Assembly (NCBI GenBank): GCA_027574665.1
Contig: CM050651.1
Location: forward strand, 5,643,501 to 5,707,500
DNA length: 64,000 bases
Source: Rhynochetos jubatus
Lineage: Eukaryota; Chordata; Aves; Eurypygiformes; Rhynochetidae
Reading direction: 5' to 3'
A program made the position numbers and the translations under genes. The notes under the pieces are model-generated. The model ran no database searches, was not told where the DNA came from, and saw nothing but the letters and a program-made list of their open reading frames with translations. Numbering within the stretch: the stretch's first letter is position 1; every line of letters begins with the position of its first letter. Below are positions 51,817 to 64,000 of the stretch, one piece after another.

Positions 51817-52043
51817 TACAATAAGTATCCTTTTCATGATGTAAAACTTGTCATTGACACAGACGGCATACGAAGTGCTACAAGTGGATACCAGGGGTTC
51901 AAGGACCTCAGGACAGTGGTGTTGGAGACTTCCATGGTTTATGAGTGGGAACTGAAGGACAAGACAGGTCAGAAAAAAGTGGTGATGTGTCATTTAATGA
52001 CAGTCACACATAGAAAGGATGATGGGTACAAATACATTCCTGG
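51817..52043 (+). CDS. Candidate internal exon, unidentified gene
   Basis: A poly-T/CTCCTC tract ends about 20 nt before the first AG (GGATTACTGCAG, 51816), the classic arrangement of an acceptor. The exon ends CCTGG|GTGAGTCC, a strong donor. All 75 codons are open in the frame starting TAC AAT AAG. The product starts YNKYPFHDVKLVIDTDG and later includes TVVLETSMVYEWELKDKTG and DDGYKYIPG: mixed charged and hydrophobic, beta-strand-like, without low complexity. It starts in phase 0, matching the exon at 50492, and ends in phase 2. I recognise no family. An open stretch of this length can occur by chance in 64 kb; the flanking signals make it better than most. Confidence 0.4.
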
Positions 52044-52449
52044 GTGAGTCCGTTGTGTTATTCTTGTAACTGATGTTATTTCAGCATAAATTAGTCTATT
52101 GACAAGAAAGTTAAGCTTAGCTTTTTGTATGTTTACCACACCAAAGGACTGAGTATGTACAAATGCTTACTGTTGTCTCTGTAGCATTGTAACCATGACC
52201 AGGGTGACCTCATATCTGAAGTTTTAGCACCAAATGCACCTGTGAAGGATACAAAAGAGCCCAGAAAGTTGATGATGAATAGCATGGAGCTTGTTTGAAA
52301 TCATTGCTGACTTTTGTAGGCAGTCTTGTGAAATAGTGTTTGTTCTTTTCAGAGCAGAACAAAAGATGAATTGACTACACCCTGTCTTCATTTGTCCATA
52401 TCTATTGCTACCTATCTATATGTATGTATGTATATATTTTCCATTTCAG

Positions 52450-52465
52450 GAACCAGGCATGGTGA
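52450..52465 (+). CDS. Candidate terminal coding segment of the same gene
   Basis: After TATTTTCCATTTCAG (ending 52449), one G completes the glycine codon left by the exon at 51817. The frame then reads AAC CAG GCA TGG TGA, giving a C-terminus ...YIPG-NQAW. The sequence after the stop would be 3' UTR. The nearest AATAAA is at 53208-53213, a plausible but unproven poly(A) signal. The acceptor is decent, but the coding part is only four codons. Confidence 0.22.
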
Positions 52466-55147
52466 AATCCTCACTCTGCACCCCAGAGATAGTACTTAAC
52501 ATTTAGCAGTGCTAGTCCTGTTGAAGTTAATGCAGCTTCTCAAATACCCTACAGTACGTTTGTTTAAAAGTTTTTCTATGTCACTGGCAAAAGACCACTG
52601 TGTTACCAAGCAGATCATGGTTAAAGTGCTTAGAGAGGAAAACAAAACCAAAACCAGAAGTCCCAGTATCCCAATACTGGCTTTGGCCAGCTTTTCAGAC
52701 CTACAGTCCTGTCTTCATGCAGGAGACTTTGGGGGTGCCCAATGTCAGCATTGGGACCCCAACAACATGGTCAGCCATGGGATGAAAACCTTCTAGCCCA
52801 TTAAATGGTTAAACTGTGCCACAAGGCAATTGTAGGGATTTTGCTCCTCCTGTTATCAATCAGATTTCTCACTGATGGATTTCCTGTGACAGGCTGGTAA
52901 CAGGAAGATAAAAAAGGGAGATTTTTGCTAGAAATAAGTTATAGTTTAAAAGTAAAGTGGGGAGAGGCAAAAGATATCAGAGAGGAAGAGCTGTAACCGA
53001 CAAACTGTGCTAGTTAAAGTTGCTAAGAGTTAGGAAAAAAACATTAATTAGGTGGAAAAGGAGGAGTAAAGTTCCAGATTTATCCACTTCATTAATTTTC
53101 ACCAGTCCTCCAGGAGTTTCATAGATTTAGTATTAAAGTTAGGGAAAAAGAAAAAAAGTATCTATCAGCAACTTCATCTAGGCAGTTTTGAACAGGACAC
53201 AGACCAAAATAAATCCATGGCTAGGTGGAGTCAGTCTTATAAGAAAATAATTTACAAAACTATATTTGGATATCTTTTGAAAATGACGTTCTTAATATAT
53301 TTGTAAGTTTCTCCTCTAACAATTCCATGAATAACATCACAAGGAGTGACTCTGCTCCTCTTTTGCTCCTCTGGAACATCATGAGTGGAACAACAATAGT
53401 ATATGGCTACTCTCAATACAAGGAAAACAGACACATGATGCTCATATCTCTAATTCTTAATACCAGTTATATTTAACAGGAGTTGCTGAGCATTGCCTGA
53501 AACCCTAAATAGGCTCCATCAGTACAATCACTGTCCAGTTCCTATAAAAGGAATAGTGATAAAAAAAGTGACAAGAAATATCAAAATTAGGGTCATAGTG
53601 CTGTATTTTCTATCCCGTTTCATTATCAGCTTTGTATTTTACTGTCCATTATTTATGTAATAAATGAAATCCTATAAAGTATGTCAGTGCAGGATGCCCA
53701 TCACAGACAGTGTAGCATGTTAAAGGACAATGTAGAAATGCACAATGTCCATGAAATCTTACCATTAATTTTCTACGTTTCCTGACTTTTCATCAATTTG
53801 ACATTACCTGAACATTCAGTTGAACTGAGCAAGCGTTCAGTTCATTAATTACATTATTATGTCTAGTTCCAAGGAAAACATATTTCCAAAATTCAATTTC
53901 CTGCAAAGGAGGACATTTGCCAGGTTTGAGATATGCTAATACTTGTGTTTAAAATATTTGCAAATGATTTTATGACCATTAATAACACGGCACTTCATCC
54001 ACATGCAGATCACCCTCTGGAAAAAAAATGCCATCTGTTCCTTTCAACAGTATTTTAATAGTATTTATATATGGCTTTAAGAAGCTCCCTCCATAAGATT
54101 AAAATCTTAGATTTGTCACAAAATAGATTAGTTTTTGTTGCCATTTTCATATCTCATTATATTTTTGGTGTAAACTGAAATGGTTTTGTGTCATTCTCTG
54201 TTCTTTTTTACAATTTTGTCGCTGACAATGCTTTGTAAATATAAATTTACATCAAGCATTGAGCCTTGTGATAATTCACTCTTAGAGCAGGACAGCACTA
54301 ATTAGAACTGCCAATTCCACAAAATCAGTTGACTCCTACTCATAAATATCATGGGAGGTGGTATAAGTATTTCTTGTTTCTCATGGTAATTTATAGGCAA
54401 TTTAGGAAAAAAAGAGTTGTTTGTTATTTAACTTGAATGAGACCACATTTTCTGATGCTTTAAATTCCTCAGATGGCTTCTATTTAAATAGACTGCAAAT
54501 TAAAAAAAAAAAAAAATTGCAACAATGCAGAAAAGCATAATTTATATCCTTTTGCAATACTGTGCTGCATAGTGTTTAGAAGCCTCATAACACATAATAA
54601 GAAATTATTATCCTAATTTTGCAGATAGATATTTAGCCAAAGATGGTTGGAGTGACTGGGAACACAGCTGTGGTTTGACAAAACTGTAATTCCCCCCATC
54701 CTCTTACCATCAGTCACTGCTGCTGCTGACCTGCTGAGCTGAACCGGCCGCAGGAATACTCCTACCAATCAGCCCGTAACTCAGAGCAAAGCAGGTTAGG
54801 AAAGACCTCCCTCCACCACTGTCAGAATTTGCTTCAATTTAGGTGCAAGGACCTGAATTTGAAATTGCTTCAGCAACAAACAACATGATAACGGATAAGC
54901 ATTTCAGGAATAATTGTCTATTTGTTTTTTCCTGGTTTTGTATCATTTGCATGTGGTTGTAATTCACGTTTCTGGAAATTTTCAGTAATTTCTGCCATCA
55001 CCATTCCCTGCAGGTGGTAACGTTTTAGCCCACCCGAAGCTGTAAACAGAAAAGGATGTCTATCCATACTGCAAACTCATGTTAGCTATGCCCAGACCGT
55101 ACGTCCACATGTCTGAAAGCATCACAGTGCCCTTTCTCTTTGTGCGG
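52466..55147. other. AT-rich noncoding, possible 3' UTR at its start
   Basis: Nothing beyond a possible 3' UTR (to about 53230) and a poly(A) run (54502-54516) is seen. Two overlapping + strand open frames at 52509-52796 carry no motif. Confidence 0.45.
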
Positions 55148-55935
55148 TGTGCTGGGTTCGGTCAGGAAAGGGCTAACTCCCTTTACTCTGGTTGCCAAGA
55201 AACTATGTTGCTGGATAGTAAGTGAAAACATTGATAAGGCCTCAGCTGGTTCTGGCGATGGCTTGTACTGAACTCAAGGTCTTTTGTCCGCTTCCGATAC
55301 TGTAGCAGACCCAGACTAACCAAGGAAGTATTTCATCCCATAGTCCGTCATGTTCCGGTCTCTTTGGGTGGGGAAGAGGGTCCGGTAGCCATTACTCTTC
55401 CCTTCTCTCTCTCTCCCTTACTCCCTTGCTCATCTCTCCGGGCACTTGCTAACCCTCCTGCGTTAGCTGCTTTGCCAACTCCTGTGCTGGCTCATTCGTG
55501 TGGGAGCTGGTGGATTGTTTTGAGTTTTCTGGCCATGTTATCGGTGATAAGGTTTGCTCGGAATCTGCTGCATAGGCTCCCGGGCTCCAGCCTTCAGGCC
55601 GCGGCTCTCGGGCTGTGATTCTCGGGCTCTCGGGGTCTGATTTTCATCCCTCAACATCTGGCTGTGCATTGGTCAGTGGATGGAGGGAAATTGTATCATA
55701 TTGTATCATATTGTATATATTGTACTATATGTTTCATTTTCTACTATTTTAATTATTTATTATTAGTAGTACCTGTATATATTGATTTAGATTTAATTAG
55801 TAAATAGTTCTTATCTCAATTTTACGAGCTTCCTTATTTCTTTTTCCTCCGATTCTTCCCCTCCACTGGAGGAGGGGAGGGGGATTTGTGAGAGCGGCTT
55901 TGTGGTATTTTGCTAGCCAGAGTTAAACCACAACA
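55148..55935 (+). mobile_element. Solo LTR, long divergent ERVL-like (copy D), with target duplication
   Basis: A 788-bp unit from TGTGCTGGGTTCGGTCAGG to GCCAGAGTTAAACCACAACA, bracketed by a perfect 5-bp direct repeat TGCGG (55143-55147 and 55936-55940). That is the target-site duplication expected for a retroviral integration and fixes both ends exactly. It shares the 3' block with the other copies (CCCCTCCACTGGAGGAGGGG hairpin, GGCTTTGTGGTATTTTGCT, TTAAACCACAACA). It is about 220 bp longer because of a GC-rich segment around 55360-55640 and ATTGTATCAT tandem units near 55690. A clear TATA box is not seen. No internal region is present, so it is a solo LTR. Confidence 0.88.
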
Positions 55936-56549
55936 TGCGGTTCCTGGGTGACCCAAGACACATCAAGCCAAGCTGGGACCTTCACAGTGAGTAACGCTGA
56001 AATGTGGTAGGTAATGCATAGACGTTGCTGCAGACCAACTATGGCCCCAGAGAGCTGCTAACCCTGCATAACTGACCCACGTAGGTTATATTTCTCAATG
56101 CATGCTTTTCCAGTAATATGGCTCATTCCTCTTTTGCAGAAAATTGAATTCTGAAAGTGTTTTCCTTGATAATAGACATAACAGCAGAAATAATGAGTTA
56201 TTTAGGCTGCGAAGCCCCTTGTGACAAGATGAGGTGGATGCTGAGAGGTTACATAGATCCAAGGGGAACTTGGACAAGTTCAAATTTAAATGTGATCCTG
56301 AAAGTCCTGGACAACAAACGATAGGAAGCTGGGAGAGTGTTTAGTGTTTATCATACCTCAGATCATTTCTGTTCATTACTACTCTACATTACATATGTAT
56401 CTGCTCAAAAAACAATTTTAAAATTCTTCTTACTCCCATTTCTCACTTCCTTGGGGAAAAAGAAAGCAGAGTGGTAGTCAAACACATTTAGCACAGATGC
56501 TGTCATAACAGAATATAAGCCATTTTGTCCTTGACTTCAGGTGAAGGGT

Positions 56550-56568
56550 AAAAAAAAAAAAAAAAAAA
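56550..56568. repeat. Poly(A) run
   Basis: A 19-nt A run with no SINE or LINE body attached in either direction that I can recognise. Confidence 0.85.
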
Positions 56569-58153
56569 GAAAACACTGAAACATTTGCCTCTTTTGAAAG
56601 CAAAAATAAGATCTAAAAGTAAATTTACTATTCAATTTGAACAATTGAATGTAGTAATTGAGAATTACAAAAAAAAGTTCTAACCTTTGAAAATCTGTAC
56701 ACTCTGAGGACAATATATGGTGCTTAAAGTGCATTATGACTGGAGAAAGCTAATATAAATAGAATTATTTGGGTAAAAACCCCTGACAATCAAGTATTTC
56801 CAAACCAAAAAAGCAATTGCTTTAGAAGAGCATGGAATGCTCTTCAGCATGTCCTTATTAAACCCCTGAAAATTTCAGTGTTGGTACATCTCTAATCCAA
56901 ATACAGTATTGTAAAATGCAGTGTAAAGCTATTAATGTGGATTGCCAGCACAATAAGCCAACAGGCAGAAAATATTTGAAACATGTAACACCTGGATTTA
57001 AAATGCTACAACTCATTGCCTTCTATATGCCTATAAAATACTAAATTAAAGGTACGTGCTTACGGGGTAGGTTTTGGTATATTAAAAAAATCAGTCTATG
57101 ACACAGAAAATAGCTACTTTCCCTCTTCCCCCTCATTTCACAGCTGGAATACATCACTTGAAAATTTTTCTATCTGTCCATGCCAGTCTGGGTAATCTTT
57201 AACAAACACACAGACATATGCACAGACAAAAATGCAAAACTTGATGACAGTGGTTAGTGGGCTCCACTGCATCGTTATGTATCATAGTTTCATAATTTCA
57301 TTATATATATAATAATATTTGTATCTGAAATGCTAAATATTGTGATCTATAAAGTAATACAAAACTATTTACTTGAAGCTAATCAACTGCTTGACTTTAA
57401 AAAGACAAACTTTAGGAGATGGCCTAATGAGCAGAAAAGTTGACATGAAAATTACTGTTTAGAATTTTATATACTGTAAGAATGGGGTACCTCCAGCCAG
57501 AATTTGAAATTCCAAACCTCTTCCTAGACTTGTGTGCGTCAGTCAGTCGCTTTGCACAATTATGGCAGAGGGATGCGTTAGTGTGTGTTGGTAGTTTACA
57601 TTAATGATTTTTTGAGGACTTGAAAGGCATAACTACGTTATTTATAGAACATTCCCCTGAACAGCCTGACCCCCTCACTCTTGCTTGGCTTCAGAGATGC
57701 TCGTATCCAAAGAATATGTCCCTACTCCATACAAAGGAGAATAGCTACAGGCAAAGGGACTGGAGCATTATCTTCCTTAGTCCAGTCTTTGTCACTTTGC
57801 TGTTAGAGCTTAAAAACAAACGAAGTTCTTCCCAGAAGGCCAGGTAATTGGATGGAAATTTACATTAACTGTCACAGCTCACACAACCAGTATATGAGTT
57901 TGGCAGGTATGCTCAGAGGACTTCTCCCTGGATTAAGTATGGACACATAATTGGTAAATGTTTTAAAAAGCTTTTGCGTTCTTGGCTTGTCTGCAGACAG
58001 ATCTTGAGATACTTATGACATATTACTTTTGAATATCTGAGTGTCCACAAATATTGGATGCCTTGATGGATCTGGCAAGAAAGGCATGGGAATTTCAGTT
58101 ATGAATTTTGTACCAAGATGGCTATGGGTGCCCATCTCTACTTCACATGCATC

Positions 58154-58198
58154 GTCTGTCTGTCTATCTACTTATATAGCTAGCTAACTAGCTAGCTT
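58154..58198. repeat. (GTCT)n / (TAGC)n microsatellite
   Basis: GTCTGTCTGTCTATCTA runs into TAGCTAGCTAACTAGCTAGC, which is itself palindromic. Confidence 0.85.
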
Positions 58199-61100
58199 TC
58201 TGTAGATCAAAGTGTGTAATTGTGAATGGCAATGATTTCTAGTCTTTTGGGCTTCATACAACTGAAAACATGCTTAGCATCTTATGGAATGGGGCTCTGC
58301 CGGTATGCAAAATTTACAAGTGTAAAAAAGCCACAGAAAGCTGTTGTAGGTGATTTCTTCTAGCATTTGACAATCCTAATTATTGTTCGCAAAGAGATGG
58401 TAGTTACTGAATTGTTATGGCTGTCAAATCTTGCATCCTCCATGTTGGTGTTAGGCAAGCGTCTCTGTAATCAGGCTCACAACAAATTGAATGGTTACGA
58501 CTTTCTGCTAAGTTGAAGGCTTTTTTTCAGTCTATGCCATTTTTGGCCTTATGGTATATCTGACTGCTTTTTTCCCCCCCATTAAACTTTTAGCAATCCA
58601 GACAATTGCAGTTCTGTGCTTCTAGTCTCTTGACCCTTCAACACTGCCGCCTTACAAAGCAGAATTATGGTCTGGTTCCAAGGAAACCTGGCTCTGACTG
58701 AAGCAAGACATGGAGGGCAATCAGACCTGTTGTATGGCTGAGTCCTTTACAAGGTTCAGATGGTAAATATTTAACTAGCCCTCTGTTGCCTTTCTTTCTG
58801 CCTTTAACAGTATTTCACAGAGTGATATTGTCATTTTAGCAGTAGGCTGTGACCAGGCTGTACCATCTTTTCATTTTTCTGTTTCCTTTACAATTTGAGA
58901 ATACTGGCTGTGGTTTATTAAAAGGTCATGTACCAAATCTCTTTGCTTTAGCTCTCATAAATTCCCCTTCCCTGTACAGGTATCAGATTTATTTTATCTT
59001 TTTATACAAATAGTAATAAAGTTTACTAATAAACATAGTTGTTTTTCTTGTTTGGCTAGAAACATAGGGCGCTTAATATACCTCACGGCATTACAGGAAT
59101 GGACACAATGTCCTATTTCTCAGTCAAAGTAAATAAAGCCTCTTTCCTGAAAGTCATACTATGCAACTTAACCATTAAGGAGACCATTAACCATTAAGGC
59201 ATTAACTCTCCTGTGGAGAGTTTAAGAATCTTGACATTTGTGTGGAATTTAGGGAACTAGGTCTGCATGCAAAATTGTAGCCCAAAGAGACGCTTAGCAA
59301 TAGCAAAAGTCAGGAATAGAACCTCATTGTCTTTGCCATGAATTAAATGCTGCTGCTGAAGGGCTGGTAGGATTTAGAAAAATGGGAGAGAAAATCTACA
59401 TAATCCAAAGGAAACACACAGCAAATATTGGCCCCTAAATAACACATTGCTTCAGCTGCTTGTTACAAGGTTGGTAGCTCATACAAACCCTAAGCTACAT
59501 GCTCTGGAAAAGCCTTAAGCCAGGGTACCCCTTATAACAACCAGCACACTTGGAAAGTAAACCATCTTGTTGTTCATCCTTAATTCATATCATCCCCTGT
59601 TGCACTATTTTTGCTCTTTTCCTTTTCTGTTCGCCTGAGCAATAAGCCATCTAGGGTAACAATGCAGCAAGTGAAGCAGCACCCCTTGGGGAATAAATGA
59701 ATCTGATTTTCTATTGGTCTGTGTACATCACAAATTCCCCTAGGTATGTTTTTTTAAATTAATCTATTTTGGTTATGATTTTCCTGATGAAAGAATATAA
59801 TTTTGAAGTTTGTCCCTTGAGAGGCTCAGGATCTTTTATTTCAGAGGATGAAGGACTGCTGTTTGTTGTCTGTTGCTGGGTCTTTTTGCAGTGATTGACA
59901 TCCAAAAGCTCCCCAAACAGAATAATTTAGAATTAAAAAGAAAAGACTCTACAGAAAAATATTTAAACTAAAATAAAAAACAGAAGGGGTACACTTTGTA
60001 AAAAAGAAAAAAAGGCAAAATAAAAAAAATGAGAAAGGATATCAGAGGTTTTGTATTCTTTTGTATTAGCTTTGATCTATTGACTTTAAGACGTTAAATC
60101 TGATATGGGCCCCATTCAATAAGATATTTAAGCAGTATCAGAAGTGTTTAAAGACACACACACAACTTGCTCAGTGTTATAAAAATATTGTCTAAAAAGA
60201 CAAACAATCTTTGGCCTTTTGTTTCTTCCCTTCTCCATGTTCTGTTTCAAAAGATTTACTGTCTAGTCTCCTATCACCAGGCACAATTATTACAGTACTC
60301 TTTCTACTAAAAATAAATTATATAAAAAGTAATGTGATAGCCTGGTGGCCAAGGCAATGACAAATGAAATATTTGAAAGAGTGACCATTCGCTATAAATT
60401 TCACTTCCAGTATATGTTGTATATTAGAACTTGTCAGTAAGTAGATTTCTGATATAACAAGATTTAATCTTTAACAGATTCCTTTTGAAGCCTTAGAGAA
60501 ACTTATTAGCAAAGGATTTATGACAATTCTGAATTGCTTTCCGAAAGGTACATCACACTTGCAGCTGAGACCCAGCGTGTTTAACAGCTGTCCCGTCAGT
60601 GTCCTTGTACTACAGTGGTGTCATCCTGGCAGCTCTTTAAAAATCTAAAAGCATCTGGTTCACATTTAATTTTTGTACTCAGATGACTTATCTGCATTAC
60701 ATTTTAGTGTAGGATGTTTCATTCATTATTTATAGATATTCAAAAAACAGCAATCTTGAGTCTGCCACAAAACCCTCACCGGCAATATTAGCTGTTTACA
60801 GGAGACATACATACATACATTTTTGTAAATAAAACACTTCAGTTGGATTAAAACACAAAAGCAGGGTTTTGTCTGTGAATGTACGCAAAACTGATTGAGC
60901 AGATTAAATGTTTGAGAACAACTGCATTTCCTACTGGAAAATTGCCATTACTGTTCTACTAGTGCTCTGACAACTTACAGTGTGTATCTAAGTTGAATGC
61001 ATTGCTAACTCTGACATGTGAAGTCATTCCCTTCCCCTGTCACGGGAATAATGTGATGTTAACAACAGCCAACACATGTCAGCCTTGTTTTGTTAAAAGT

Positions 61101-61858
61101 GAATGATCAGCATGACAGACTATCATTTCTTAATTTTATTTCTGAAGATGAGTGTCCAACTACCAACTACGAAATTGGGAAAGAATGCAAAAAAGCCTGT
61201 TGCCTCATCACCTGTTGCCTTATAAATCTGAAGACCATTTCCAATTCCAGTTGTAAAGGAAAACATATTTCAGATAAAGTAATTGCAAAAGCAAAATGAT
61301 GATGTGTTGGAACTTGAATTTTGCAAATGCTTTTTGCATTATTTACAGATATTGGCAATGCATCTGGAAGAAACGGGAATTTGGGGAACTAGCATTTCAG
61401 CTAGTAGTAAACAGAAAAACGTTAAGTTAGCATGCTGGCTGAGGGGCAGCAGAAATACCATCAATTATTTATTCCTGACACCTCATGATCACCTGCACTT
61501 GAAGAATCTTGAACAAATTCTTGTGTTATTTTGCTAGAGCAGCATAGCAAAAACGATGGCTGTATAGCAACATTATACCGATTTACCAGTATTCCTGTGA
61601 CAAGAGCCAGTAAATCCCAGCCATGGATACCAGTTTCCCAACATCTCCTGACATCAAAGATGGTAATTATGTGATGTTTTTATTTTTGTCATATTCCAGA
61701 GAGAACCCAGTTCTGCAAAGTGAATTTAGAGGAACTGCTCTGTTTTATGTCAGGTACTACATGAGTTTCCATTGCTAAGATGAATGCAAATCGTTTTATT
61801 CTTTGGTTTTATTAAGATACAGAATTAAAATTAAATTTAATATATACTTATATATAAA

Positions 61859-61888
61859 GTTCAATATAACATTTAATATATATTGAAC
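61859..61888. repeat. Perfect 10-bp hairpin in AT-rich DNA
   Basis: GTTCAATATA (61859-61868) and TATATTGAAC (61879-61888) form a perfect stem around a 10-nt loop, inside about 140 bp of nearly pure A/T. No transcript context is visible. Confidence 0.75.
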
Positions 61889-64000
61889 CATGATAAAATT
61901 ACATAGTTAATCACAGGAATTTATCATATATTCTTAAGAGACACATTTCACATCCTAAGAACTAATATTTCAGGATGTGTAAATGAAAATCAGTATCCTG
62001 GATTATATAAAGTGGCATGAATATTTGACAGCAGAGAATTGTGAAATTCATGGTATGTAACAATCTCTGCCTTCAAGATGCGTTTCTGGGCAAATAACTG
62101 TCCTGAGTTACCTTCCTAGCTCTCATTTTGAACTAGGTTTATTTGCTTTAATCAATAAAATATCGCTCAGCTTCTCTCTTCTGATATTTGTCTATTACTG
62201 GTCAATCATTCCCAATTTAGGATTAGAAAGTTATTGAAAAAATAGTGGAAAAAATGTGTAACTCAGAGTCATAGATTCCAAACTGCAAGTTGTCCACAGA
62301 AGCATTTTTGTTCATCGACTATTCCCCCATTTTAGAAAGAATTTGATTTTTTTCAGTTCCAGAAATCTACTTTCTAAAACACTACATTAAAATTCACAGA
62401 ATGCTTGAGTATAAATTTCCGAGATATATATTTCCAAGGATATATATCTCTGTAGCTATATTGCTGGGAGAGATTAAACAGAATATAGTGTTTTAAACAG
62501 GCATTTTAAAGTTCTCAGGGAAAACAATGTTTATGTTGGAAGAAAATATAGCCTGAAGGTGCAAATCACGAATATCCTTCATTCAACAGCAGAAGACCAA
62601 GATGAGATTTCCTGTAGTTTTCAGTGTTTTCATAAAATATTGAAAGCCAACCATGACTTTTATTGTTGTGTCATGAAAAAACTTCTCAAAGAATGAAGCT
62701 TTTGCCCTTCCTCTCGAAGATTTATTATCCACAGTGTATTCTAGTTATTTTATTCTGGCTGTAGGAAAATACAGAAAATTTTTCATATTTCCTCTAACCT
62801 TGATTTTTAAAAATAATTTCTGAGGCACTTAAAAGTTTTGCCAGGACTCCTTGAATTATGGAAATATAAAAAAAGATTATGGATATATGAGGAGAGAAAG
62901 AAATAGAGTTGCTATGGGGAACAAAAGAGTGTTCAGTAAATGATGATGGGGTTTTCATTATGTTGGATGGATCTTCCTCCAAGGATTTCATGCTGAGTGG
63001 CAATGATGTTTTCCCTGGACAATACCGCTCCTCCTTTCAATCCCTACTCTGATAAACTAGTGCTTAAATGGCTGCACAATCTTCTTTAGGGAATGGAAGG
63101 CATTAAGAAGGGAAGAGAGAGACACTCTAATTCTTCTCCAGAACAAAACAAAACAGAAAATGATTCACTCTTTGAAAGAGCTAACTCTGTTCTGAACCTT
63201 TTGTGCACAATTGTTTGAAGGCCAAAGTGCTCGATGTCAAAGCAGTAAAATTCCTGACAGGGGACATTACAGTGGCTGTTAATCGCCAAAGGGCTTTGTA
63301 CAGGCAGCCCTTAGAAAAGATATACACACGCAGTATCCCTGTTACTGTCGTGGCATGTACTGTATAAAATTTATTGACCCTTAGTTGTTAAAAGCCCTGT
63401 GATCCAGAGCCTGTTATCTGTGTGCAGACAGGAATAAAGCAGGGAGATGTGGTTATGCCTTGAGGCTGATCGGCTGCAGGGAAGCTGGCAGGAGCTGAAG
63501 CTGGGGAGGGACATCTCCCCTGTGCCCCTACATCACTCTGCTGGCTGAGCAGGCTGAACGTGCTGGATGAAATCAGTGTGGGCTGGATCCTCAGCCAGGA
63601 AAGAAAACAGCTGATGGAGAAGCACCTACTGAAACAGACGTGCTCCATTGATGCAAACCCTGGGATTGTGCATGATCTAGGGTTACATTTCCCCAGTTAA
63701 GTGCAGATATTGTTTAATATTAAAATGAATAGAGTTATGTGTAGTTATTTTGAAATAAAACAGTTCCATACTGCTTCAATAGCCATAATAGTAAGAACTA
63801 AAGGAAACATTATAGAGATGCATAATTCACATTAAATCTGAAATACCACAGTTAATGGCCTCCCTGCAATCCCAATGCAACTATAGAAAAGATAATGGGA
63901 ATTTTCTAAAATTTACAACTATCAGTATTTGTACTGGCCTCAGGAAAATAGTCCAGATGTATCAGTTATTGTCCCACACCACCCCCTCTCATAAATACAG

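Larger units (their letters stand above)
55936..64000. other. AT-rich noncoding with simple repeats
   Basis: No gene or dispersed repeat was recognised. Contains poly(A) (56550-56568), a GTCT/TAGC microsatellite (58154-58198), an AT-rich hairpin cluster (61795-61935), an imperfect AT palindrome (about 62420-62451) and a GC-richer patch at about 63400-63640. That patch is open on the minus strand (63388-63648) but holds no recognisable domain. Confidence 0.5.

Noticed and set aside
1-64000. tRNA, rRNA, snRNA genes, CRISPR arrays, bacterial-type operators
   Set aside because: None recognised on reading both strands. The window is clearly vertebrate nuclear DNA.

Overview
The window looks like a piece of a bird nuclear genome. 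It is AT-rich, with single-copy-looking DNA dominated by poly(A)/poly(T) runs and short AT repeats. The recognisable mobile DNA is avian: 3' ends of CR1 LINEs and solo LTRs of the bird ERVL class, the latter beginning TGTCCTGG/TGTGCTGG-like and ending in a TTAAACCAC(A)ACA-like box. There are no bacterial-type operons, no long intact gene, and no rRNA, tRNA or CRISPR array that I can recognise. It reads as intergenic or deep-intron sequence.

Layout. 1-11.7 kb is mostly featureless, with one weak mini-exon candidate (2.1 kb) and a stretch resembling conserved regulatory DNA (9.3-10.9 kb). An antisense CR1 lies at 11.68-12.01 kb. A relatively GC-rich island at 13.3-14.4 kb holds two exon-like segments on the + strand, the second with an ATG in good context. 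At 21.3-22.65 kb a sense CR1 abuts an antisense, very degraded Ty3/gypsy-type pol fossil (protease-like and reverse-transcriptase-like parts). An ERVL solo LTR is at 30.6-31.2 kb and a different LTR-like unit (CCAAT, TATA and AATAAA boxes) at 33.3-33.9 kb. A homeodomain-core-rich block, possibly regulatory, is at 39.4-39.9 kb.

The most unusual structure is a pair of inverted repeats at 40.94-41.22 and 45.84-46.12 kb. The outer 176 bp of the two arms are about 97% identical. The inner ~110 bp are recognisably homologous but only about two-thirds identical. The ~4.6 kb between them contains unassigned coding-like remains.

From 48.98 to 50.14 kb two ERVL-type solo LTRs sit end to end. Just downstream are three + strand exon-like segments (50.49, 51.82 and 52.45 kb) with good splice signals and compatible reading phase. 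They may be the 3' end of an unidentified gene, with a small CR1 tail 67 bp before the second exon. A longer, divergent solo LTR with a perfect 5-bp target duplication (TGCGG) lies at 55.15-55.94 kb. The rest, to 64 kb, is AT-rich noncoding DNA with simple repeats.

All calls come from reading the sequence. No alignment or database search was run, so family names rest on remembered consensus features, and percent identities are hand counts.
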